DNA of 35,128 bases, from the NCBI GenBank assembly GCA_905479565.1, contig CAJQMY010000040.1:1-35128 (forward strand). The letters are read 5' to 3'. The stretch comes from an uncultured Candidatus Nitrosopumilus sp. (lineage in GTDB: Archaea; Thermoproteota; Nitrososphaeria; Nitrososphaerales; Nitrosopumilaceae). The position numbers were made by a program, and so were the translations under genes. Positions 13,213 through 20,906 of the stretch are shown here, piece after piece. Every line of letters begins with the position of its first letter. The first letter of the stretch is position 1. Below the pieces are notes generated by a model. The model had not been told where the DNA came from. It worked only from the letters and a program-made list of their open reading frames with translations, and searched no databases.

Positions 13213-15055
13213 CTTCATGAATAACTTCATCGTCAATATAATCAATAAATTTTCCAGTATTTTCAAGTTTTATTGAATTTATTTCTTCTAAATTGTTCAA
13301 GAAATTCATCTTCAAATACCCTTCAGAAGCTGTATACAAGACTTGGTCAATATAAAAACTCCTTGCATTACTCATTCCATAATATCTCGAATCTTCTGCA
13401 GAATGTGTTACTGTTCCTTTAAGATCGAATCCATCTGAACTAGTCAAATCAAATACGTAGAATCCACTCCAACGATTGTAATCTGGCGCAAACATTTTGG
13501 AGCTTGAAATTCCACTGAGACTTTCAGCATTTGCACTAATTGGTATTGATAGTACTCCGTTTTTTTTATCAAAGAAGAATGATTTGTGCTCGTACAGTGC
13601 CTCTGAATGAGTTGAACTATCCCCAACTATGATGTCATCTACAACTCTGGGATTTTCAACATCTGTCACATTAAACAATGCAATTTTAATGCCTAATTGC
13701 TGAACTCTGCCATTGTCTACTTCCTTTGTATCTCGTCCAATGCCAATAATGTGTTCTTCGTCGTACGGATGTAGATAGTTTGAAAATCCTGGAATTTTCA
13801 GCTCTCCAAGAATTTTAGGTGTGTCTGTTGATAAATCAATTACAAAGAAAGGGTCAATTTGTTCAAATGTTACCAGGTATAGTCTATCATCCATGAATCT
13901 TGCTGAGAAAATACTTTCATCTGGAGCAATCTCATCTAATCCGCCTACGATGTTTAGCTGTTCATCTAAAACATAGACTGCATTTACACGAACTGTTCCT
14001 TGATGTTGAATGTAATACTCTGTAGTTGTGGCTACTCTGAATCTATCCCCATTTTCATCCATGGAGAATTGATTCAGTAATCTACCTGGAACTGATCCTT
14101 TGGCAACATATTCGATTTTATCCTCATCAATTGAAATTTTATGAATTATTGTTTTTCTAGTGTCTTCTTGGATTTTAGCATCGTATTCATTAAGCGTCTC
14201 TCTGATTTTCTCAAATAATTCTTCTTTGTCATTTTTATCCATCTGGTTGTAAGAGTTTTGCATTAGTTCTGAAATTTTTATCCACTGTGCTGATGAATTG
14301 ATTGAAGAATCGTTTTGTATTGCCTTGATTTGCTCTTGAATGTCACTTGACAATAATGGTGCAACAACATCGAAGAATCTATCACGTGATGAATTCTCAT
14401 AAAATCCAAATGGCATATTTTGCTGATATGTCAAGTAGAAATTATCTTCAGAAACGTAGAATGCTCCAGTATGTCCCATGAGAAATGATTCCGAATTTAT
14501 TTTGTCACCAAAAATATCTATTGCTGTTAATGTGTTGAAGTTTGAAAACTGCTCTACATTGTCAAAGTAATACGCGTCTGGTGTCATTATTTTAGTTGAA
14601 TCCTCCATTATTACTGGGAGTTTTGGATATTGATAATCCACGTCGCTGTTTGTAACAAAGTAAGCATAATTCCCAATCATTCTTGCATCCATAAAATATC
14701 CGTCGATGGAATAATCTTTTAGGATTGTTGGGTGCTCTTTGTTTGACACGTCTACAATTAATGCATGCGTAACCGAACTGTATGAACGTCTTGGAACAAA
14801 GTCATACAGTGGAATAACCTCATCATCACTTTGGCCATTGTAGAAAATTACAAGCCTATCGTCATTTAGGAACATGTTCTGAATGTATTGTGATTCTATG
14901 TCTAATGCAATTTTTAAAACCAATTTTGCAGACTCTGGTGGGTATGCATCAATGATTGAAAGTGTATTGTGTGATACGATGTATACATACTTTGAATCAT
15001 TTTTGAGATAGTCTGGCTCATCCACATTTTGTACTTGAACATTGGTTGTTGAATA
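13196..15055 (-). pseudogene. Beta-propeller protein, C-terminal part, cut off by in-frame TAG
   Basis: This 619-codon stretch continues, in the same frame, the N-terminal part at 15056-15430; only TAG (15058-15056) separates them. The joint reads SKLESGGS-stop-YSTTNVQVQNVDEPDYL, and YSTTNVQV followed by NVDEPDYLKND is the conserved entry of archaeal secreted beta-propeller proteins (Beta_propel family). Repeated strands with D-rich turns follow (VYIVSHNTLSIIDAYPP; YLVTFEQIDPFFVIDLSTDTP; HIIGIGRD; FYVFDLTSS). A GTG at 15025 could restart translation but would drop the signal anchor, leaving the product in the cytoplasm. The gene is disabled unless the TAG is read through. Confidence 0.75.
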
Positions 15056-15430
15056 CTATGATCCTCCTGATTCTAATTTGGATGGTTCTACTGTTGAAAC
15101 CGCCATCATTACGTCTGAATCCATTCCACTAAATCCTTCCATGCTTTCTGCTACTGCCATGCTTGTTCGGAACATTCTGTTGTCATAGAAATTGCTTCCG
15201 AGTAATGATGATGTTTCAAGAATCTCTTTTAGATCTTCCTGAGATGATATTTTTTTAGCATTGTTTGTTCCATCAAAAAATCCTGAAACTGTTTTTTCAA
15301 CATAGATTATTTCAGTTTGAGGTGTTTGTGCAATTTGTGTTTGATTATCAATTCCCAATGAAAACATTATTCCTGCTGTGACTATTGCCGAAATGGCGAT
15401 TACGATTGGTATTATTATTTTTGAATTCAT
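15056..15430 (-). pseudogene. Beta-propeller protein, N-terminal part with signal anchor
   Basis: Starting at ATG 15430 (MNSKIIIPIV), it has a hydrophobic helix (IIIPIVIAISAIVTAGIMFSLGI) serving as signal peptide or N-terminal anchor. Then come about 100 residues with the pattern typical before the propeller (FFDGTNNAKKISSQEDLKEI). It ends at the TAG at 15056. The frame is open 33 codons further upstream, but that part is basic and unlike a signal. A TATA-like CTTTTTATC near 15500 suggests a leadered transcript starting between 15470 and 15485. It diverges from the HTH regulator gene at 15577, with about 150 bases between the starts. Confidence 0.65.
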
Positions 15431-15576
15431 TTTTCTTCCCACTTTGACCTTTGTTCGTTTTTTTGAAAACTGGCATTTAGTGATTACTATCATTTCGTAG
15501 TTTGGGATAAAAAGTTTAGTGAAATTCAAATTTCACCAAACAATTTACATATGTTGGAATTGGATGATCAGCTCTA

Positions 15577-15837
15577 ATGTCAACTGATGAATTATCTGAA
15601 AATATCAAAATTCTTACTACTGACGATAAAAAAATAAAATCATTTGGTGAGATACTTTCTAATGATTCTAGTCGTAAAATCCTCCAATTATTGTTTAATG
15701 ATGAATTAACTGCATCTCAGATTGCACAAAAAAGCGCTATCTCTCTCCAACTTGTAAAGTACCATCTCAATAAGCTACAAGATCTTGGAGTAGTAACAGT
15801 CTCTAAGATTAAAAAAATTCAAAGTCACAAGACATGA
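15577..15837 (+). CDS. HTH (ArsR-like winged helix) part of a membrane-tethered regulator
   Basis: The 86-residue ORF contains a winged helix-turn-helix of ArsR type: FGEILSNDSSRKILQLLF (about 22-39), ELTASQIAQKSAISLQLVKYHLNKLQDLG (recognition helix SLQLVKYHLNKL) and the wing start VVTVSKI. It ends abruptly as IKKIQSHKT. An A7 run at 15811-15817 precedes this tail; with one more A the frame would read KNSKSQDM and run straight into the next ORF. The next ORF overlaps by 4 bases (ATGA), so translational coupling of two separate chains is the alternative. It likely regulates itself and the divergent propeller gene. Confidence 0.75.
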   Translation: MSTDELSENIKILTTDDKKIKSFGEILSNDSSRKILQLLFNDELTASQIAQKSAISLQLVKYHLNKLQDLGVVTVSKIKKIQSHKT

Positions 15838-16313
15838 AAATTTATTCCGCGTCAAAATTTAGTATTGTAATTGTTCCACCTGAGATGTCTAAAAAAACAA
15901 AAGAAGGTAAATTACTAGTTCGCTCGTTTAGACATATCTACAAAGTAGCAGGACTTGGAATTGCAACTGGTCTTTCTGGATTACTTTCATTATCTCAATT
16001 TCAAAATAAAACTATTCGCGTAGATGATTTTACAACGGATGATGGAATTTCTTCTATTGAAGAATCTGCTAAAAATATGCAATCTATGCAAAGTGATGAG
16101 TCTATGGAGTCCATTTCTGTACCTTCCAAAATGATTGCAGAATCTGAATCCAAAGATATTGCAGAACGTGGCATGGATGTTGTAAACACTGCAATAAATT
16201 CTGAGTTGAATGTTGCCTCTGATTTCTTTTTATTATTTACTGTGATTACAATTATTCTGGGTGGATTAACGGCATATTATTTGTGGAAATTTAGAAAATC
16301 TAATTCAACGTAA
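15834..16313 (+). CDS. Membrane-anchor part of the split regulator
   Basis: The 159-residue ORF begins MKIYSASKFSIVIVPPEMS, a segment normally internal, directly after the winged helix, in membrane-tethered ArsR-like regulators of this group. It has a first hydrophobic stretch (IYKVAGLGIATGLSGLLSLS, about 44-63), a Ser/Met/Asp-rich outer region (65-125) and a C-terminal membrane helix (DFFLLFTVITIILGGLTAYYLW, about 130-151) with a basic end. With the preceding HTH it would form one sensor-regulator of about 245 residues that reads the cell envelope. Its end overlaps the convergent deazaflavin-reductase-like gene by 14 bases. Confidence 0.7.
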   Translation: MKIYSASKFSIVIVPPEMSKKTKEGKLLVRSFRHIYKVAGLGIATGLSGLLSLSQFQNKTIRVDDFTTDDGISSIEESAKNMQSMQSDESMESISVPSKMIAESESKDIAERGMDVVNTAINSELNVASDFFLLFTVITIILGGLTAYYLWKFRKSNST

Positions 16314-16617
16314 CTTCGATTGTGACTCTTTTTTCTTTAGCTCTTTCTTCTCCGGGGTATTTTAAAAATGAAATTTTTTCATTTAGCGTTTTATCTGTAA
16401 CTAACTTTGCATTTCCAATTAATACATTATCGTTATATTGTATTTTGACAAGTGGATTTACCAATGTATTTTGAAACCAATCTCCATCTGGCTTGTGCCT
16501 TGAAAAATAAATTTTTCCATTGTGATTAACCGCACGAAGCATGACTCTATGCTCTCTGCCTGTTTTCCTTCCCTTTGTGATTAGGATTGGGCGAAATAAT
16601 TCTTCTTTTATTTCCAT
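16300..16617 (-). CDS. Deazaflavin/F420-dependent reductase-like split-barrel protein
   Basis: The 105-residue protein matches the short Ddn-like, PNPOx-type split beta-barrel family: LITKGRKTGREHRVMLRAV (residues 12-30), GKIYFSRHKPDGDWFQNTLVNPLVKIQY (34-61) and a closing strand before a Lys-rich helix. Relatives bind F420 or flavins and reduce quinones, nitro compounds or similar substrates, and ammonia-oxidising archaea make F420. It is shorter than typical members (about 130 or more) at the N-terminus. ATG 16617 is the only nearby start. The true cofactor is not determinable here. Confidence 0.7.
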   Translation of the reverse strand: MEIKEELFRPILITKGRKTGREHRVMLRAVNHNGKIYFSRHKPDGDWFQNTLVNPLVKIQYNDNVLIGNAKLVTDKTLNEKISFLKYPGEERAKEKRVTIEVTLN

Positions 16618-16705
16618 GCGTGATTCCCTTCTGTCAAGTAATTTAACCCCATTGATAGAAATTTCTGATATTCGGTGTGATAAGTAAATCTGTCAATTTG
16701 CTGGT

Positions 16706-17158
16706 ATGTCCGTAAAACTTGAAGGAATGCCTACTAATTTGGCAACAGCCGATACATTTACTGGAAAAAAAGTCATTGATCGAGAAGGAATCGAATATGG
16801 AAAAGTCAAACATATTCACATCAACCAAGATACACTGGTTGTAAACGGTGTGACCATACATCAAGGATTTAGAAAGGATTATTTTTTATCTGAGGATTAT
16901 ATTGACAAGTTTTCTGAGGAAACATTGCTTCTTAGCAGACCTCCTGTGAGAACTGGAATTCCTGTAACTGATATTGATAGACACAAAATTGGTAAAGTAA
17001 AGAGATTGCATAAAAATTCAGAAACAAATGAATTGGAAACAATTGAAGTTACTGATGGTTTCATGCATTCTAAAGTTCTATCCAAATCTGAAATTTGGGG
17101 TGTAGGTGAAAAAGTCATTTTAGGAATGACTAAAGAAGAATTCAAAAAACTTGAGTAA
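16706..17158 (+). CDS. Double PRC-barrel domain protein
   Basis: The 150-residue protein contains two PRC-barrel-like units. The first is about 20-78 (FTGKKVIDREGIEYGKVKHI, with VVNGVTIHQGFRKDYF) and the second about 83-148 (GIPVTDIDRHKIGKVKRL, with IEVTDGFMHSKVLSKSEI). PRC barrels are small beta-barrels seen in RNA-processing and photosynthetic-reaction-centre proteins and are common as free-standing proteins in archaea. It has no Cys and no signal peptide. The role is unknown; an RNA- or protein-binding scaffold is the usual suggestion. T-rich sequence follows the stop. Confidence 0.75.
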   Translation: MSVKLEGMPTNLATADTFTGKKVIDREGIEYGKVKHIHINQDTLVVNGVTIHQGFRKDYFLSEDYIDKFSEETLLLSRPPVRTGIPVTDIDRHKIGKVKRLHKNSETNELETIEVTDGFMHSKVLSKSEIWGVGEKVILGMTKEEFKKLE

Positions 17159-17159
17159 T

Positions 17160-17181
17160 TTCTTTTAATTTTCTTTTTTTA
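17160..17181 (+). terminator. T-rich terminator after the PRC-barrel gene
   Basis: Successive T-runs (TTTCTTTTAATTTTC, then TTTTTTT) begin directly after the TAA at 17158. This is typical of archaeal termination. Confidence 0.4.
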
Positions 17182-17197
17182 AACTAATCTTTTTTAT

Positions 17198-17296
17198 TTA
17201 ATCTGATTTTTTGGTACAGACATCACAAATAGCAATTCCTTCTTGAACTGTAACTTCGACGTTTGATGAGTGGCATTTTTGACACAATCCTTTCAT
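17198..17296 (-). CDS. 32-residue zinc-ribbon protein
   Basis: The ORF runs from ATG 17296 to TAA 17198. It encodes two CxxC knuckles, Cys5-x2-Cys8 (CQKC) and Cys24-x2-Cys27 (CDVC), separated by a short beta stretch (NVEVTVQEGIAI). This is a minimal zinc ribbon. A TATA-like AATTTAAAG is centred about 27 bases upstream of the ATG on the minus strand. It is divergent from the ABC exporter operon, with about 90 bases between starts. The role is unknown; such micro-ribbons may bind nucleic acid or a larger protein. Confidence 0.6.
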   Translation of the reverse strand: MKGLCQKCHSSNVEVTVQEGIAICDVCTKKSD

Positions 17297-17360
17297 GCTC
17301 TGAGTTCATTATTCGGTCTTTAAATTTTTTATGAGGATCGGCCAAACTAATACTTAGCAA

Positions 17361-17368
17361 TTTATAAT
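17361..17368 (+). promoter_or_regulatory. TATA element for the ABC exporter operon
   Basis: TTTATAAT lies 21-28 bases before ATG 17389. Frame positions upstream of 17389 overlap this element, so the start is placed at 17389. Confidence 0.6.
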
Positions 17369-17388
17369 TGATAACTCCGATCAATGTG

Positions 17389-18387
17389 ATGTATTCCATA
17401 GAGACAAAATCTCTTACTAAATCATTTGGCGACACCGTTGCGATAAATGACGTTTCCTTTTCAGTTAAAAAAGGAGAAATCTTTGGATTCCTTGGACCAA
17501 ATGGTGCTGGTAAAAGTACCACCATGATGATTTTGACCACTTTACTAAAACCGACATCTGGAGAAGCATTAATTTCAGGATTTGATGTAACTACAAATCC
17601 AAAAAAAGTTAGAGAAAATATTGGCTATGTTCAACAAGAATCAACAGTAGATGAATATCTCACAGGACGAGAAAATCTTTTGTTACAAGCAAAATTAAAT
17701 CATATCCCAAGAAATGAAATCAGTAAACGAATTGATGATGTTTTAGAATTAATTGATCTTGTTGACAAACAAGATCAGGCTGTTGTAGCCTATTCTGGTG
17801 GGATGAGAAAAAGATTAGACATTGCAGGTGGATTACTACATAGACCAAAAGTATTGTTTCTAGATGAGCCTACGGTAGGATTGGATATTCAAACTCGTAG
17901 AAAAATTTGGGAATATATCAAGAAAATTCACATTGAATTTGATATGACTATTTTTGTTTCTACTCACTACATGGAGGAGGCTGATCAATTGTGTGATAGA
18001 GTAGGAATCATTGATGGTGGTCAAATCCAGGTAATAGATTCACCGGAAAATATGAAAAATGCAATGGGCAATGAAGTGATTTCTATCGTAATTGACGAAG
18101 GAGAAAATCATGAAATTTTCTTATCTGAAATTCGAAAAATTGAATTTGTAAAAAAAATCAATGAGGATGGTTCTAAACTTACTCTTTTTGCATCAAATGG
18201 TACCGAAGTAATTCCTAAAATTTTCCAAATTTCTTCAAAGCTTGAAATTAAAATAAAAACAATATCTTTAACACAACCAACACTGGATGATGTTTTCATT
18301 TCGTATACTGGACATGAAATCAAAGGTGATGATTCTGGATTTAATAGAAAACGTGAACATGCAAAAATGAAGAGGTTACGTGCATGA
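17389..18387 (+). CDS. ABC-2 type exporter, ATP-binding subunit (DrrA-like)
   Basis: The 332-residue ATPase powers an ABC-2 export system at the inner face of the membrane. It shows Walker A GPNGAGKST (about 37-45), Q-loop region VQQESTV, signature YSGGMRKRLDIAGG, Walker B VLFLDEPTVGLD and the H-loop STHYMEEADQLCDRVGII. The C-terminal 100 residues match the DrrA-type extension (TQPTLDDVFISYTG). The permease gene overlaps it by 4 bases (ATGA), so the two form an operon. The substrate could be a drug, lipid or polysaccharide. Confidence 0.9.
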   Translation: MYSIETKSLTKSFGDTVAINDVSFSVKKGEIFGFLGPNGAGKSTTMMILTTLLKPTSGEALISGFDVTTNPKKVRENIGYVQQESTVDEYLTGRENLLLQAKLNHIPRNEISKRIDDVLELIDLVDKQDQAVVAYSGGMRKRLDIAGGLLHRPKVLFLDEPTVGLDIQTRRKIWEYIKKIHIEFDMTIFVSTHYMEEADQLCDRVGIIDGGQIQVIDSPENMKNAMGNEVISIVIDEGENHEIFLSEIRKIEFVKKINEDGSKLTLFASNGTEVIPKIFQISSKLEIKIKTISLTQPTLDDVFISYTGHEIKGDDSGFNRKREHAKMKRLRA

Positions 18388-19169
18388 ATAATTTACTTTA
18401 TGATACATATACGATTTTTTGGAGAGAGTTAAAAAGATACAAAAAATCTCGCAGCGGTGTTTTAATTCGTTTAATCCAACCTGCAATCTGGATTATAGTA
18501 ATTGGAAATACATTTTCTGGAACACAACCATTAATTCAATCAGTTGGATTTGAAGGTGAATATATTGAATTTATGGCACCTGGTGTAATAATCCTCACTG
18601 CAATTTTTACAAGTATTTTTGGCGGTGTCAATACTTTATGGGATAGACGATACGGTTTTATGAATAAGGCTTTGTCTTCTCCAATTTCTCGTTCTGCAAT
18701 CGCATTGGGAAAAATGTCTGCCATTTCTTTGATTGCTGCATTGCAAGCTAGTTTGATTTTAGGAATTGCTTTAGCTATCGGTGTTAATTTTCCTAATCCA
18801 ATCATGATTGTGCCCATAATGGCAATAGTTATTCTGTTTTCTTTAGGATTTTCAGGAATATCTGTAATGATTGCAGCTACTGCAAAGTCACAAGAAACTT
18901 TTTGGGGCATGATTAATTTTCTCGGAATGCCATTATTCATGCTCAGTCCTGCATTGTTCCCATTAGAGCTACTTCCTGATTGGCTTGCAGTAATTGCCAA
19001 ACTAAATCCTGTAACATACACTGTCTTGCTTGTAAGGGAGTTGATGACCGGAGTTTCTGAGGGTGGAATTCCAATAATTTTGAGCCTGGGAATTTTAATA
19101 GCGTTTGTTCTTGCAATGGTGGCACTTGCAAGCTATGTGTTTACGCGTGAAGTAAACAAACCATTTTGA
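18384..19169 (+). CDS. ABC-2 type exporter, permease subunit
   Basis: The 261-residue membrane protein has six predicted helices, consistent with an ABC-2 permease (DrrB-like). Features are an N-terminal amphipathic stretch (IFWRELKRYKKSRSGVLIRLIQPAIW), FMAPGVIILTAIFTSIFGG, MNKALSSPISRSAIALGK in the coupling region, and LLPDWLAVIAKLNPVTY near residue 195-215, typical of this family. It forms the transport path together with the ATPase encoded just upstream. No further gene follows in the operon; an intergenic inverted repeat comes next. Confidence 0.88.
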   Translation: MNNLLYDTYTIFWRELKRYKKSRSGVLIRLIQPAIWIIVIGNTFSGTQPLIQSVGFEGEYIEFMAPGVIILTAIFTSIFGGVNTLWDRRYGFMNKALSSPISRSAIALGKMSAISLIAALQASLILGIALAIGVNFPNPIMIVPIMAIVILFSLGFSGISVMIAATAKSQETFWGMINFLGMPLFMLSPALFPLELLPDWLAVIAKLNPVTYTVLLVRELMTGVSEGGIPIILSLGILIAFVLAMVALASYVFTREVNKPF

Positions 19170-19190
19170 CAAAAAATTGACAATAATTGT

Positions 19191-19215
19191 AACATAAGCT
19201 AACCCTGGTTATGTT
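19191..19215. repeat. Inverted repeat upstream of the NHL protein gene
   Basis: AACATAA (19191-19197) and TTATGTT (19209-19215) are perfect complements with an 11-base gap. They lie 26-50 bases before the TTG at 19241, close to where the core promoter is expected. A wider pair TGACAAAA (19167-19174) and TTTTGTCA (19223-19230) surrounds it. Possible operator or end-of-transcript hairpin for the permease gene. Confidence 0.35.
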
Positions 19216-19240
19216 TCTCATATTTTGTCATGATTGACTG

Positions 19241-20233
19241 TTGAAACTATTTTTTGTCTTGATGATTCTTTTTACAGTGCTACTAACTAGCTCGTTTGTA
19301 CAAACATCCTTCGCATCTGGAGACTCTGACTTATTATACAAATGGGGAAAATATGGCCCTACAGAACCTAGTCATTTTATTTTCCCTCAATTCATTGCTG
19401 TAGGCGAAGATGGCAGTATCTACGTTAATGACTTTGGTAACAAACGCATTCAAAAATTCTCTAGTACTGGAGAATACGTGACTCATTGGGGTAACAGCGG
19501 AAACCAATTGGGGGATTTTTACTACCCTGCTGGAATTGCCGTAAGTGATGATTCGGTCTTTGTTGTAGATCGTGATCTAAATAGAATTCAAAAATTTTCT
19601 ACAGACGGTGAATTTGTTACAACATGGGGTAAAAAAGGGATTTCTGAAGGACAATTCTTCTATCCTAACGGAATAACTCTAAGCAATGGGCTTTTGTACG
19701 TAGTTGACACAGGAAATCAGAGAATTCAAGTATTTTCTACTGACGGTGAATTTATTTCATCATTTGGTTCTAGTGGTTTAGGTCCTGGACAATTCCTTAA
19801 TGTTTTCGGAATTGATGCTGATGAACATGGAAATATTTTTGTCACTGACAAAGGAAATGGAAAAATTGAGAAGTTTTCTGCAGATGGTGAATTACTGCAA
19901 TCATTTAAATTTCACTTTCCAAGTTATGTTTTCTCACCTGAAGCAATAGCAATTGATCCTAATGGAAACATGTTTGTTGTAAATTCTTACACTGGAAAAA
20001 TTTTACATTTATCTCAAAATTCTGAGTTACGACTCAGCGCATCTGATCAAAAAGGCCCCTATCTTGTTTCTTTTAAACAAGTCACTGACATGGCAATTGG
20101 AATTAATGGCGAATTACTAGTTGTAGATTCTCCTACACATTCAATAAAATCACTTGAAACAACCTTTTTTGAAAGTACTGCTGAATCTTATTTTGTTGTA
20201 CCTGCTGAAGTGAGACCTCCATCTGAAGATTAA
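19241..20233 (+). CDS. Secreted NHL-repeat protein, N-terminal part of a broken gene
   Basis: The 330-residue ORF starts with TTG and a signal peptide (KLFFVLMILFTVLLTSSFVQTSFA). Five or six NHL repeats follow (residues about 35-270), each like GSIYVNDFGNKRIQKFS, then G-E-F/Y and W-G: a beta-propeller that binds proteins or sugars outside the cell. It ends at TAA 20231-20233 after PPSED. Downstream, the same frame continues for about 100 codons with an HYR-like domain, so the TAA looks like a nonsense mutation and this ORF is the surviving N-terminal portion. Without the RTX end it could still be secreted as a free propeller. Confidence 0.8.
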   Translation: MKLFFVLMILFTVLLTSSFVQTSFASGDSDLLYKWGKYGPTEPSHFIFPQFIAVGEDGSIYVNDFGNKRIQKFSSTGEYVTHWGNSGNQLGDFYYPAGIAVSDDSVFVVDRDLNRIQKFSTDGEFVTTWGKKGISEGQFFYPNGITLSNGLLYVVDTGNQRIQVFSTDGEFISSFGSSGLGPGQFLNVFGIDADEHGNIFVTDKGNGKIEKFSADGELLQSFKFHFPSYVFSPEAIAIDPNGNMFVVNSYTGKILHLSQNSELRLSASDQKGPYLVSFKQVTDMAIGINGELLVVDSPTHSIKSLETTFFESTAESYFVVPAEVRPPSED

Positions 20234-20807
20234 ATAAAACCTGTAATTATTGTACCTGATTCAATTATCGTAGAGGCTGAAGACCTGTTCACTGATGTAT
20301 TTGTTGGAAATGCGAATGCCACTGATGCAAACGGAATTAAAATTATTATAAACAATGCTCCTGATCTATTCAAACCAGGCATCACAAATCTAATCTGGAT
20401 TGCTTTTGATAACGTTGGACATAGTTCAACTGACACCCAAAGAATTACTGTCAATGTATGTGGGAACAATTATTCTGATTATAATCTGATAGAAGGAACT
20501 GCTGCTGATGATGTTATTTCTGGAACTGATGGGGGATGATCTCATCTTTGGATTGGCAGGCAATGATCTAATCTCTGGAGGGCTAGGAAATGATTGTATT
20601 TTTGGTGGTCTTGGCAATGATATCATTTCTGGCGATGATGGTAATGATACAATCAAAGGAAATTCTGGAAATGATATCTTAAAGGGTCAATCTGGCAGTG
20701 ATTTAATTTATGCCAATTCTGGTTCAGATGTAATTGATGGAGGTTCTTATACTGATAGATGCTATGTTGATTCAAGCAAAGATCTATTGATCAATTGTGA
20801 AGAATAA
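20234..20807 (+). pseudogene. HYR-like and RTX calcium-binding repeat end of the NHL protein
   Basis: Directly after the TAA the frame reads IKPVIIVPDSIIVEAED and continues to TQRITVNVCGNN, an HYR (Ig-like) domain. Then comes EGTAADDVISGTDGG and a stop. From the G5 run at 20531-20535 the reading continues in another frame (dropping one G gives GTDGDDLIFG), with about seven RTX nonapeptides of the GGxGNDxI type and a final CYVDSSKDLLINCEE. RTX repeats bind Ca2+ and fold after export. Starting at ATG 20508 this frame is open to 20807, but that piece lacks a signal peptide. Two lesions, a nonsense and a one-base shift, separate it from its N-terminus. Confidence 0.7.
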
Positions 20808-20876
20808 AAATTCTCTATATAGTGATATCCTCTCTATCTAGAAGTATGTTCTACAAATAGAAAACATCTGTATGTC

Positions 20877-20901
20877 TTATAATGTAAATTTTGATTTTAC
20901 A
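20877..20901 (+). promoter_or_regulatory. TATA element and adjoining inverted repeat before the three-repeat protein gene
   Basis: TTATAAT (20877-20883) sits 24-30 bases before ATG 20907. TGTAAA (20883-20888) and TTTACA (20896-20901) form an inverted repeat between it and the start, a position suited to a repressor. Confidence 0.4.
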
Positions 20902-20906
20902 ATTTA

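Noticed and set aside
20230-20656. Two minus-strand frames opposite the HYR/RTX region
   Set aside because: The plus-strand frames match known repeat families; the minus frames are Ser/Pro-rich mirrors of the RTX repeats.
20508-20807. CRISPR-like periodicity in the RTX coding region
   Set aside because: The 27-base period comes from nonapeptide coding repeats, with no identical repeats or spacers.
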